DNA of 64,000 nucleotides from Acidobacteriota bacterium. Its GTDB lineage: Bacteria; Acidobacteriota; Terriglobia; Terriglobales; Acidobacteriaceae. The notes under the pieces were generated by a model. The model was not told the origin of the DNA, made no database searches, and saw only the letters and a program-made list of their open reading frames with translations. Where the stretch lies: the NCBI GenBank assembly GCA_021780315.1, contig JAJXYY010000010.1, positions 1 through 64,000 on the forward strand, given 5' to 3'. Positions 54,715 through 62,709 of this stretch are shown in pieces. The translations under genes were made by a program, and so were the position numbers. Position 1 is the stretch's first letter; every line of letters begins with the position of its first letter.

Positions 54715-55173
54715 TTAGCCGATATATTCATCTATGCGTGCCTTCAGCAATTGGGCTTGGTGTTCGTCTTGGCAGATGATAAGGACTGTGTCATCCCCAG
54801 CAATAGTGCCTACTACTTCATGCCAGTCTTCGTAATCGATTCCAGCTGCGATTGGTTGTGCGCCTCCAGTGGTTGTCATCAAGACGAGGAGGTTGAGCGC
54901 TTGGCGTACTTCCAGTCCGAAGCTCTTGAGTACTTCTTTAATCTGTGGGAGAGAAGACTCATCATCGTCTTCAGAGCCAGGCAGTGCGTAACCTGAGTGC
55001 CCCTTGGAAAGACGTAATTCGTGTATGTCACGGGAGAGGGTGGCCTGCGTGACATGGAAACCTTTGCTGGCCAATCGTTTCCGTAACTCATCCTGACTCG
55101 CAATTGCGGTCGTGACCAAAAGTTCGCGGATTGCCTGATGGCGTTGTTGCTTCATAAGGGGGCAAACATCCAT
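54715..55173 (-). CDS. argR: Arginine repressor
   Basis: 152 residues from ATG 55173 (ATG 55155 is equally plausible). The N-terminal winged helix is IRELLVTTAIASQDELRKRL with the recognition helix in VTQATLSRDIHELRLSKG. The C-terminal core has ALNLLVLMTTTGGAQPIAAG and VGTIAGDDTVLIICQDE, the arginine-binding hexamer interface. It is the first gene of the operon, 60 bp from a tandem ARG box at 55231-55265. It therefore probably represses itself and the whole arg cluster when arginine is plentiful. Confidence 0.95.
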   Translation of the reverse strand: MDVCPLMKQQRHQAIRELLVTTAIASQDELRKRLASKGFHVTQATLSRDIHELRLSKGHSGYALPGSEDDDESSLPQIKEVLKSFGLEVRQALNLLVLMTTTGGAQPIAAGIDYEDWHEVVGTIAGDDTVLIICQDEHQAQLLKARIDEYIG

Positions 55174-55230
55174 TCAACTGTTTTAAATGCAATTAAAAGA
55201 CTAGACTGAGACTTACCGAAAACAACTCTA

Positions 55231-55265
55231 CGCATATTTATACATTATTGATGTATAAATATCCA
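55231..55265. promoter_or_regulatory. Tandem ARG boxes (ArgR operator) between argR and gltB
   Basis: The core TGTATAAATATCCA (55252-55265) fits TGNATWWWWATNCA at every position. The inverted neighbour CGCATATTTATACA (55231-55244) fits at all but one. Their centres are 21 bp apart, exactly the spacing of paired ARG boxes bound by one ArgR hexamer. The inner part is also a perfect 12-bp inverted repeat (55234-55245 with 55251-55262). The site lies 58 bp from the argR start and 84 bp from the gltB start, so both divergent promoters could be controlled. Confidence 0.85.
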
Positions 55266-55348
55266 TATGCAGTAGATTTTGCAATTGGTTTCCAAACTCA
55301 GGAAAGATGAGACGAGTTTTCTTCGTTCGTCCAGACGCAAAGTGAATT

Positions 55349-58300
55349 ATGGATTCGATAAAAGGTGAAACACGTGTTGCACCCTTCACGAGGTCTCCGT
55401 TGACCTCGAAACCATCTTACTCGCTGCTCGATGAGCGTTTTGACCATGATTCTTGCGGTGTAGGCTTCGTTGCTACCGTCGATGCCGTTCCTTCGCACAC
55501 TATATTGCAGCAGGCGCTGACCGCATTGGGCAGACTGGCGCATCGTGGCGCTACGGCTGCGGATGGCAAGAGCAGTGATGGCGTCGGCGTCATGACTGCG
55601 GTGCCGCGTTCTTTGTTGGTGCGTGAGGCTGCACTTTCGATCCAACCGGATCAGGTTCTGGGTGTTGGCATGTTGCTTCTTCCCAAAGAAGAGAGCCGCG
55701 TCGAGCCATTGCTGGAACGGTGCCTGGTATCACATGATCTCCAGGTTTTAAGCTGGCGAGATGTACCAGTGGAGCCTGGATGTCTAGGAGAAATTGCCCT
55801 GAGTACCATGCCAAGGGTTCGTCAGGTGCTGGTTGTAGATTCGCCAAATGCCGACCATGAGACGATGGAGCGGCGTCTTTATCTTGCCCGTAAGCAGTTT
55901 GAACGCGCCCATGAGCGCGGCGATGTCACGGGATATATCTGTTCGCTTTCGACCCAGACGATCATTTACAAGGCGATGTGCTCCGGCAATCTGCTCGCTG
56001 AGTTCTATTCGGATCTTGCGTCAAAAGACTACGTAACGCCGTTTGCGGTGTTTCATCAGCGATATGCAACAAATACGCTGCCGACGTGGCATCGCGCTCA
56101 GCCGGGAAGAAAGATCGCCCATAATGGTGAAATCAACACTGTGTGGGGTAATCGGTCGCGCATGGCTGCTCGCGACTCAACGCTACCTGTAGAGTGCAAG
56201 CCTGTTCTAACGCAGGGTGGTACCGATTCTACAAGTCTTGACGAAGCTATTGAGCTGATCTCACAGAACGGACGCAGCCTGTCCGAAGCCATCCGCATGC
56301 TGTTACCTCCAGCTACGGTCGGGCATCAGACGTCGCCATTTCTTCGATATCACACCGATTGTGCCGAGCCATGGGATGGACCGGCAGCGATTGCTTTCAG
56401 CGATGGAAGGGTTGTTGGTGCCGTGCTGGACCGGAACGGTTTGCGTCCGTGCCGCTTTGCAATTACGAGCACAGGACTGGTAGTGGCAGGTTCGGAGGCA
56501 GGACTGGTTGACCTTGATCCAGACCAGGTGACACATAGTGGACGATTAGGCCCCGGGCAGATGCTGGTCGTCGATCTTGTAGATCATAAGATTTATGAGG
56601 ATGATGAACTGCTGCGGTTGTTCGACGCTGGGGCAACCTACGCGAAGCTGGTTGAGGATGCACCCCTTGTGCCCGTTATGGCTCACTCTGCGGCAGGGCC
56701 TGAAGCATTTGCAGCAACCCAGCGCGGGTTCGGCTACACCCGCGAAGATGTGAAGATGATCTTGCAGCCAATGGCCATCGAGGGTAAAGATGCCGTCTGG
56801 TCGATGGGTGATGATACGCCATTGGCCTTTCTGGCACGGTCTCCGCGACCTTTATATGCCTATTTCCGGCAGCGATTTGCCCAGGTGACTAATCCCGCTA
56901 TCGATCCTCTTCGGGAAGCGTGTGTCGTCTCCTTGCATACGAGACTTGGGCCCTGGCCACACATTCTGGACAAAAATGCGTCATTGCCAGGTCTGTCGCT
57001 GCCGTCACCTTTTCTGTCGTTAGGACAGGTAGAGGCCTTGCGGACGCGTCAACATGCTCATGTCGATGAGCTTCGGTTTGCGGAGTTGGCTTGCGTCTTC
57101 CGTGCGGATATTTCCTTGCAGCAGGCTTTGGACGAGCTGTGCATGAAGGCCATCGAACTGGTAAGGAATGGTGGAAGAATTCTGCTGCTGTCTGACCGTT
57201 CGGCAAGTGCCGAACGTCTTCCAATTCCAATGGCGATGGCGACTGGTGCGGTTCATCAGGCGCTGGTGTCGGCTGGCCTGCGCACCCTGGCTGGTATTGC
57301 CGTAGAAGCCGGTGATTGCAGGGATATCCACCATGCTGCGGTACTGATTGGTTATGGTGCAGGAGCAGTATGTCCATGGCTTGCGCTTGAGACTGCGATG
57401 CGTCTGGCTCCAGCTGGAACCGATGCCGTGGAGTGCGAACGAAAGATGCTGAAGGCTTTGGACGCCGGTCTCGCCAAGGTGATGTCGAAGATGGGCATCT
57501 CGGTGGTGGACAGTTATCGTGGTGCCCACTTATTTGACATTCTGGGCCTGCATTCCAGTGTGGTTGATCGTTGTTTCACGGGGACTCCCGCACCTTTGTC
57601 TGGCATTGGATTTGCTGAAATTGAGCGGCATCTGCGTCAGACATGGCAGGCTTCCTCGTCTGATGCTCCGGTATCTTTGGATCTTCCAGATTACGGTTGG
57701 GTTCGATTTCGGAAAGCTGATGTTTCTGAGCCCCACGCCTGGCAGCCGCCTACCGTTAAAGCACTACAGTCCGTGGTTGGAAGTGCGCGAGGTGTTGCCC
57801 AGCCGACGGATCAGGCTGGTGCTTTTGCGATCTATACCCGTGATGTCATTGCGCGCGACCCCGCAGTTTTACGTGATCTGCTGGAGATTCGCCCAGCTGG
57901 ACCGGAGTTGCCGATTGCAGATGTAGAAGATTCGAGAAGCCTGTGCAAGAAGTTTGTCGCGAGCGCGATGTCCCTGGGTTCATTGAGCCCGGAGGCACAC
58001 CAGACGATCACGCTTGCTATGAACATGCTTGGTGGGCGCTCAAATACTGGCGAAGGTGGCGAGGACCCACAGGTTTATCGTTCCCAGTTGGTGGAACAGC
58101 CGCTTGCTACGAATGGCGCTGATACTGCTTTGCAGGCAAACGGGGCCGTGGGTACAGTTTTGGCTGAACCGGTAACCTCTGCACCTGCGGTACATGTTTC
58201 TTTGAACAACAAGATCAAGCAGGTCGCATCGGGCCGCTTTGGCGTGACGGCTGAGTATCTTGCTCACGCGGAAGAGATTGAGATCAAGGTTGCTCAGGGA

Positions 58301-59884
58301 GCCAAGCCGGGCGAGGGTGGTCAACTACCCGGACACAAGGTAAGTGGACTCATCGCCAGGTTGCGTCATGCTCAACCTGGTGTATCGCTGATCTCTCCTC
58401 CTCCACACCATGATATTTACTCAATTGAGGACCTTGCCCAGCTGATTTATGACCTGAAGCGGATCAATCCCAAGGCAGCCGTTGGCGTCAAGCTGGTCTC
58501 CAGTTGTGGGGTTGGCACGGTGGCAGCAGGGGTTGCGAAGGCGTACGCGGATTACATCGTGATAGCTGGCAACACGGGCGGAACTGGGGCTGCAGCCCTA
58601 TCCAGCATCAAGTATGCCGGCAATCCATGGGAACTGGGGCTTGCAGAAGCGCAGCAGGTACTGATGCAGAACGGTATGCGTGGCCGCGTTCGTCTGAGGA
58701 CGGACGGCGGATTGGCGACAGCACGGGACGTTTTGGTTGCGGCGCTTCTGGGTGCCGACGAGTATGCCTTCGGAACAGCGATTCTGGTGGTTTTGGGGTG
58801 CGATATGGCACGTCAATGCCATCTGAATACGTGTCCCACGGGTATTGCGACGCAGAAGCCGGAGTTGCGCGCTAAATTTCGCGGTAAACCAGAGCATGTA
58901 GTGCGGTTCTTTGATGAACTGTCGTCCGACTTGCAGCATCTGCTGGCGCGTTACGGTTTGCCATCACTGGAAGCGGCGGTTGGGCGCACGGATTTGCTGG
59001 AGCAGGTGCGTTTTGATGGCAATCTTGACCTACAGCCCATGCTGGCAAAGGTCTCGGACGGGCCGAGCCGGTGGATGGGCATCAGGAACGATCAGCCTGT
59101 TTCGGCACCACCGGTTGATGAAGCATGGGTCGTTCCTGCGCTTGAGGCTATTGCGGAAGGTAAGCCTTATGTCGTTGATTCCAGGATCAATAACAGTGAT
59201 CGAGCCATTGGCGCGCGACTATCCGGGGAGATTGCATCGCAGCGGTCCCAGCATGATGTGCCTGTCGATGTCACATTGAATCTCGATGGAATTGCGGGAC
59301 AGAGCTTTGGTGCGTTTACGGTTGAGGGCGTGAAGCTAGTGCTCACTGGTCAGGCGAATGACTTTGTGGGTAAAGGCTTGTCTGGAGGCGAGATTGTGAT
59401 TCGCGCCCGTGGTCTCGCGGCCAAGGATAGCGGTCAGCATGTAATTCTTGGCAACGTAGCTTTGTACGGTGCGACGGCTGGTCAACTGTATGCCGCCGGG
59501 CGCGCCGGTGAGCGTTTCGCGGTGCGGAATTCTGGCGCAAATGCTGTTGTGGAAGGGGTTGGCGATCACGGCTGTGAGTACATGACAGGCGGCACCGTGG
59601 TGGTCACGGGAGTTGCGGGCATGAACTTCGGCGCGGGTATGACGGGCGGACTGGCGTGGGTTTATGACGCGGACGGAACGTTTGTCTCGGGGCAGCGTTA
59701 TCACCCTGATTTCGTTCTTCCTGAGGCCTTTAGCGAGGTGGATGAGGCTGCGCAGGAGGCTTTGCGTGGGCTGTTGGCGGCCCATGCGGAGCGGGCGGAG
59801 AGCAGTCTGTCGCATACGATGCTGGCCGATTGGAAGAAGAGTTCGGCAGCGTTTGTTCGCCTGACTCCGAAGCCGCAGGTCTAG
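55349..59884 (+). CDS. gltB: Glutamate synthase large subunit
   Basis: 1511 residues. The glutaminase domain begins after a propeptide of about 35 residues at the nucleophile cysteine in FDHDSCGVGFVAT, with HQRYATNTLPTWHRAQPGRK and IAHNGEINTVWGNR. The central and FMN domains include GEGGEDPQVYRS and KPGEGGQLPGHKV. The Fe-S cysteines are in CDMARQCHLNTCPTGIATQ. The C-terminal beta-helix has GVGDHGCEYMTGGTVVVTG. It converts glutamine and 2-oxoglutarate to two glutamates. The small subunit gltD is not adjacent. The gene diverges from argR across a tandem ARG box, linking glutamate supply to arginine synthesis. G+C is intermediate between the arg cluster and the rest. Confidence 0.97.
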   Translation: MDSIKGETRVAPFTRSPLTSKPSYSLLDERFDHDSCGVGFVATVDAVPSHTILQQALTALGRLAHRGATAADGKSSDGVGVMTAVPRSLLVREAALSIQPDQVLGVGMLLLPKEESRVEPLLERCLVSHDLQVLSWRDVPVEPGCLGEIALSTMPRVRQVLVVDSPNADHETMERRLYLARKQFERAHERGDVTGYICSLSTQTIIYKAMCSGNLLAEFYSDLASKDYVTPFAVFHQRYATNTLPTWHRAQPGRKIAHNGEINTVWGNRSRMAARDSTLPVECKPVLTQGGTDSTSLDEAIELISQNGRSLSEAIRMLLPPATVGHQTSPFLRYHTDCAEPWDGPAAIAFSDGRVVGAVLDRNGLRPCRFAITSTGLVVAGSEAGLVDLDPDQVTHSGRLGPGQMLVVDLVDHKIYEDDELLRLFDAGATYAKLVEDAPLVPVMAHSAAGPEAFAATQRGFGYTREDVKMILQPMAIEGKDAVWSMGDDTPLAFLARSPRPLYAYFRQRFAQVTNPAIDPLREACVVSLHTRLGPWPHILDKNASLPGLSLPSPFLSLGQVEALRTRQHAHVDELRFAELACVFRADISLQQALDELCMKAIELVRNGGRILLLSDRSASAERLPIPMAMATGAVHQALVSAGLRTLAGIAVEAGDCRDIHHAAVLIGYGAGAVCPWLALETAMRLAPAGTDAVECERKMLKALDAGLAKVMSKMGISVVDSYRGAHLFDILGLHSSVVDRCFTGTPAPLSGIGFAEIERHLRQTWQASSSDAPVSLDLPDYGWVRFRKADVSEPHAWQPPTVKALQSVVGSARGVAQPTDQAGAFAIYTRDVIARDPAVLRDLLEIRPAGPELPIADVEDSRSLCKKFVASAMSLGSLSPEAHQTITLAMNMLGGRSNTGEGGEDPQVYRSQLVEQPLATNGADTALQANGAVGTVLAEPVTSAPAVHVSLNNKIKQVASGRFGVTAEYLAHAEEIEIKVAQGAKPGEGGQLPGHKVSGLIARLRHAQPGVSLISPPPHHDIYSIEDLAQLIYDLKRINPKAAVGVKLVSSCGVGTVAAGVAKAYADYIVIAGNTGGTGAAALSSIKYAGNPWELGLAEAQQVLMQNGMRGRVRLRTDGGLATARDVLVAALLGADEYAFGTAILVVLGCDMARQCHLNTCPTGIATQKPELRAKFRGKPEHVVRFFDELSSDLQHLLARYGLPSLEAAVGRTDLLEQVRFDGNLDLQPMLAKVSDGPSRWMGIRNDQPVSAPPVDEAWVVPALEAIAEGKPYVVDSRINNSDRAIGARLSGEIASQRSQHDVPVDVTLNLDGIAGQSFGAFTVEGVKLVLTGQANDFVGKGLSGGEIVIRARGLAAKDSGQHVILGNVALYGATAGQLYAAGRAGERFAVRNSGANAVVEGVGDHGCEYMTGGTVVVTGVAGMNFGAGMTGGLAWVYDADGTFVSGQRYHPDFVLPEAFSEVDEAAQEALRGLLAAHAERAESSLSHTMLADWKKSSAAFVRLTPKPQV

Positions 59885-59898
59885 TAAAAAAAGATGGT

Positions 59899-59935
59899 GT
59901 TTGTCAGACATTTCGTGGAGAAATGTCTGGCAAAC
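59899..59935 (+). terminator. Hairpin after gltB
   Basis: GTTTGTCAGACATTT and AAATGTCTGGCAAAC form a 15-bp stem with one G-T pair around CGTGGAG, 15 bp after the stop codon. It is preceded by an A run and followed by ATGGTCTTTGG rather than a T run. It probably ends or stabilises the gltB transcript. Confidence 0.75.
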
Positions 59936-60039
59936 ATGGTCTTTGGATCTGTGTGTTTGATTTTCAGGATTTGCCGGGGCTGTGCGGCTTGAAATGTCCG
60001 TGCCGGATGGTGTTTCTTCCTCAGTAGTGACCCAGGGAA

Positions 60040-60083
60040 TGTATAAAAATTCATTTTTAGGTGAGTGAATCAATATTCATTGT
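60040..60083 (+). promoter_or_regulatory. Pair of operator-like sites before the TetR regulator
   Basis: TGTATAAAAATTCATTTT (60040-60057) and TGAATCAATATTCATTGT (60066-60083) resemble the Bacillus FadR operator TGAATGAMTANTCATTCA at 13 and 15 of 18 positions. The same cores also fit the ARG-box pattern TGNATNNNNATNCA, but their centres are 26 bp apart instead of 21. As the adjacent gene encodes a FadR-like TetR protein, autoregulation is the simpler reading. The sites overlap the GTG at 60065, so the true start of the regulator lies further downstream. Confidence 0.6.
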
Positions 60084-60166
60084 TGGCAAAGCCCTTTGGT
60101 TTGATTAGAGTGACGGCACTGGAGTTTTCCAGGGTGAGGTCGGGACTGAAACGCAAAGCGAGTTCG

Positions 60167-60811
60167 ATGGGGGCTGGTAGTACAAAGAGTGGGTCAACGG
60201 TGACGGTGCCTGCGACGGGGCCGGGGAGTGAAAAGTACCAGCGGATTTTGGATGCTGCTGTTGAGGTGATTGCCGAGAACGGCTATTTCAACTCTCCGGT
60301 GAGCGCGATTGCGGCGCGGGCGGGTGTTGCCGACGGGACGATCTACCTGTACTTCAAGAGCAAAGATGATGTGTTGCGGACGGCGATCGATACGACATTT
60401 GATCGATTTCATCGTCAGGTGGGGGAGCAGTTTGAGACGCTGCAGGGGCCGCGCGAGCAGTTGGAGTACATTGCGCAGGTTCATTTGGAGAGCCATGCGG
60501 TGAACCGGAGCATGGCGATCCTTATGCAGACGGAGGTGCGGCAGAGCGCCAAGTTTATTGCGGAGTTCTCGCATCATCACCTGGTGAAGTACATCTCGGT
60601 GGTGCGCGAGGTGATTCGCCGGGGGCAGAAGGAGGGGATCTTCCGGCAGGATGTCTCGGACGGGGTGGTGGCGCACTGCATGTTTGGAGCGATTGATGAG
60701 TTGCTCAGTTCTGCGGTGTTTACCGGCCGTGTTTATGATGCGAAGGCGACGGCGGCGCAGGTGATTGACGTGCTATTGAATGGCATCAAGGCTGGGAGCG
60801 CGAAATCTTAG
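60167..60811 (+). CDS. TetR-family transcriptional regulator (FadR-like)
   Basis: About 214 residues from ATG 60167; GTG at 60134, with GGAG upstream, or GTG at 60065 are alternatives. The helix-turn-helix at about residues 20-65 reads KYQRILDAAVEVIAENGYFN, VSAIAARAGVADGTIYLYFK and SKDDVLRTAID. The C-terminal ligand domain (FDRFHRQVGEQFETL to DVLLNGIKAG) resembles Bacillus FadR/YsiA, which releases DNA on binding long-chain acyl-CoA. An acyl-CoA synthetase gene follows 72 bp downstream. That context supports control of fatty-acid activation or degradation. Third codon positions are G-rich, unlike the C-rich plus-strand genes before 48 kb. Confidence 0.85.
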   Translation: MGAGSTKSGSTVTVPATGPGSEKYQRILDAAVEVIAENGYFNSPVSAIAARAGVADGTIYLYFKSKDDVLRTAIDTTFDRFHRQVGEQFETLQGPREQLEYIAQVHLESHAVNRSMAILMQTEVRQSAKFIAEFSHHHLVKYISVVREVIRRGQKEGIFRQDVSDGVVAHCMFGAIDELLSSAVFTGRVYDAKATAAQVIDVLLNGIKAGSAKS

Positions 60812-60883
60812 GGTGAAACGCGTTAGAGTGTGGAGGGGCGGGACTGAGTCCACGCTGCTGCGGAACTCAAAGTGGAGTGTTGC

Positions 60884-62668
60884 ATGTTTGATTTGAAGAC
60901 GTTGAACGATGTCCTGGTGCAGGTAACCAGCCGCGGTGGCCGTACGGTGATGCAATGGCAGGACCGTAGCGGGGCGTGGCTGCCGATCAGTTCCGAGGTC
61001 TTGTATGGTCGCGTGGTGGCCGTGGCGAAGGCGCTGCAGGGGTGGGGGGTGGTGAAGGGGGATCGGGTTGCGATCCTCTCGGAGAACCGGTGGGAGTGGG
61101 CGGTGACCGATCTGGCGGTGTTGGCTTTGGGTGCGGTGGATGTTCCTTTGTATCCGACACTGACGCCGGAGCAGGTGGGATACATGCTGCGGGACTCCGG
61201 TGCGAAGGTCGCGGTGCTGTCTTCCGGGGAGCAGTATGACAAGTTGATGGACGCCGGGGACCTGCCTGATCTGGAGCGGGTGGTGGTGATGGATGAGGGC
61301 GACTTTGAAGATGCAAACAGCTTTGCGGGATTGATCAAATCGGCGCGTGTGGGCGAGCGGGATGCGGCGTTCGATGCGATGGCGGCAGCGGTGGTGGGAG
61401 AGGATCTAGCGACGATTATCTATACGTCGGGGACGACGGGCGAGTCGAAGGGAGTGATGTTGACGCATGGGAACCTGGCGAGCAATATCAACTACTCGAC
61501 GGCAGAGATTGGGTTTGGTGCGGAGGATTGCTGCATCTCGTTTTTGCCGCTGTCGCATGTGACGGCCCGGCATGTGGACTATGCGTTGATGTGCCATGGG
61601 GCGGTACTGGCGTATTGTCCGAAGTTCGACCAACTGGTTGGGGCGATGAAGGCGGTTCGTCCGACGATATTTGTGGCGGTACCCCGGGTGTACGAGAAGA
61701 TTCGACAGGCGGTGGAGGCAAAGTCGGCTGCATCTCCAGTGAAGCGACGGATACTGAGTTGGGCGTTGGGGGTGGGCAAGGCGCATCGCGGTGAGACGCT
61801 GGTGGGCAAGACGCCGGGAGGGTTGGGTTGGAAGCTGGCGGAGAAGCTGGTGTTCTGGAAGATACGGGAGGCGTTTGGAGGGCGGGCCAAGGTGTTTATC
61901 TCCGGCGGTGCTCCACTGGGGATGGATACGGCTGGATGGTTTGCGGATGCGGGGATACGGATCTTCGAGGGCTATGGACTGACGGAGACTTCGCCGGTGA
62001 TTGCAATCAATACTCCGACGGCGCACCGGATTGGCACGGTTGGTCGAGCGTTACCGAATATGTACTGCCGGTTTGCCGAGGATGGTGAGTTGGAGGTGAC
62101 TGGGCCTGCGGTGTTTCACGGCTACTGGAACAAGCCGAAGGATACGGCGGATGCGTTTACGGCTGATGGCTGGTTCAAGACCGGGGACATCGGGATTATC
62201 GATGCGGATGGATTCCTGTCGATCACGGACCGCAAGAAGGAGTTGCTAAAGACGAGCGGGGGCAAGCTGATTGCTCCGCAGCCGATCGAGAACAAGCTGA
62301 AGGCGAATGTGCTGGTGGGAAATGCCGCGCTGGTGGGGGACAAGCACAAGTTTGCGTGTGTGCTGATTTCGCCTAACTTTGCAGCACTGGAGGGTTGGGC
62401 ATCGGCGCAGGGGATCGATACGAAAGACCATGCGGCGCTGGTGAAGGATGCGCGAGTGGTGAAGGCATACCAGGAGATTGTGGAGCAGGTGAATGCCGGG
62501 CTGGCGCACTTTGAGAGCATGAAGCGGGTGCGGGTGGTGCCGGAGGAGTGGTCGGTGGAGGAGGGAACGCTGACGCCGAGCATGAAGTTGAAGCGCCGAG
62601 TGGTGGAGCAGAAGTATGCGAAGGAGATCGCGGAGTTTTATTCGGATGAAGCAGTGTCTCGCGCTTAG
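60884..62668 (+). CDS. AMP-forming long-chain acyl-CoA synthetase
   Basis: 594 residues from ATG 60884, with GTGGAG upstream; the frame start at 60872 is less likely. The ATP-binding P-loop is TIIYTSGTTGESKGVMLTHG. IRIFEGYGLTETSPVIAINT, the GWFKTGDIGIIDADGFLSIT hinge region and KELLKTSGGKLIAPQPIENK complete the adenylating-enzyme core. It belongs to the FadD15-like long-chain fatty-acid-CoA ligases. It activates fatty acids for beta-oxidation or lipid synthesis in the cytoplasm. The FadR-like gene immediately upstream probably regulates it through acyl-CoA feedback. Confidence 0.92.
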   Translation: MFDLKTLNDVLVQVTSRGGRTVMQWQDRSGAWLPISSEVLYGRVVAVAKALQGWGVVKGDRVAILSENRWEWAVTDLAVLALGAVDVPLYPTLTPEQVGYMLRDSGAKVAVLSSGEQYDKLMDAGDLPDLERVVVMDEGDFEDANSFAGLIKSARVGERDAAFDAMAAAVVGEDLATIIYTSGTTGESKGVMLTHGNLASNINYSTAEIGFGAEDCCISFLPLSHVTARHVDYALMCHGAVLAYCPKFDQLVGAMKAVRPTIFVAVPRVYEKIRQAVEAKSAASPVKRRILSWALGVGKAHRGETLVGKTPGGLGWKLAEKLVFWKIREAFGGRAKVFISGGAPLGMDTAGWFADAGIRIFEGYGLTETSPVIAINTPTAHRIGTVGRALPNMYCRFAEDGELEVTGPAVFHGYWNKPKDTADAFTADGWFKTGDIGIIDADGFLSITDRKKELLKTSGGKLIAPQPIENKLKANVLVGNAALVGDKHKFACVLISPNFAALEGWASAQGIDTKDHAALVKDARVVKAYQEIVEQVNAGLAHFESMKRVRVVPEEWSVEEGTLTPSMKLKRRVVEQKYAKEIAEFYSDEAVSRA

Positions 62669-62709
62669 GTTGGTTGCACATATCCGGTAGTAGGAGGCAT
62701 CCAATCCGT

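Noticed and set aside
45800-60900. Replication origin at the strand-composition switch
   Set aside because: No dnaA, dnaN, gyrB or other usual origin neighbours, and I saw no cluster of DnaA boxes. A rearrangement explains the switch as well.
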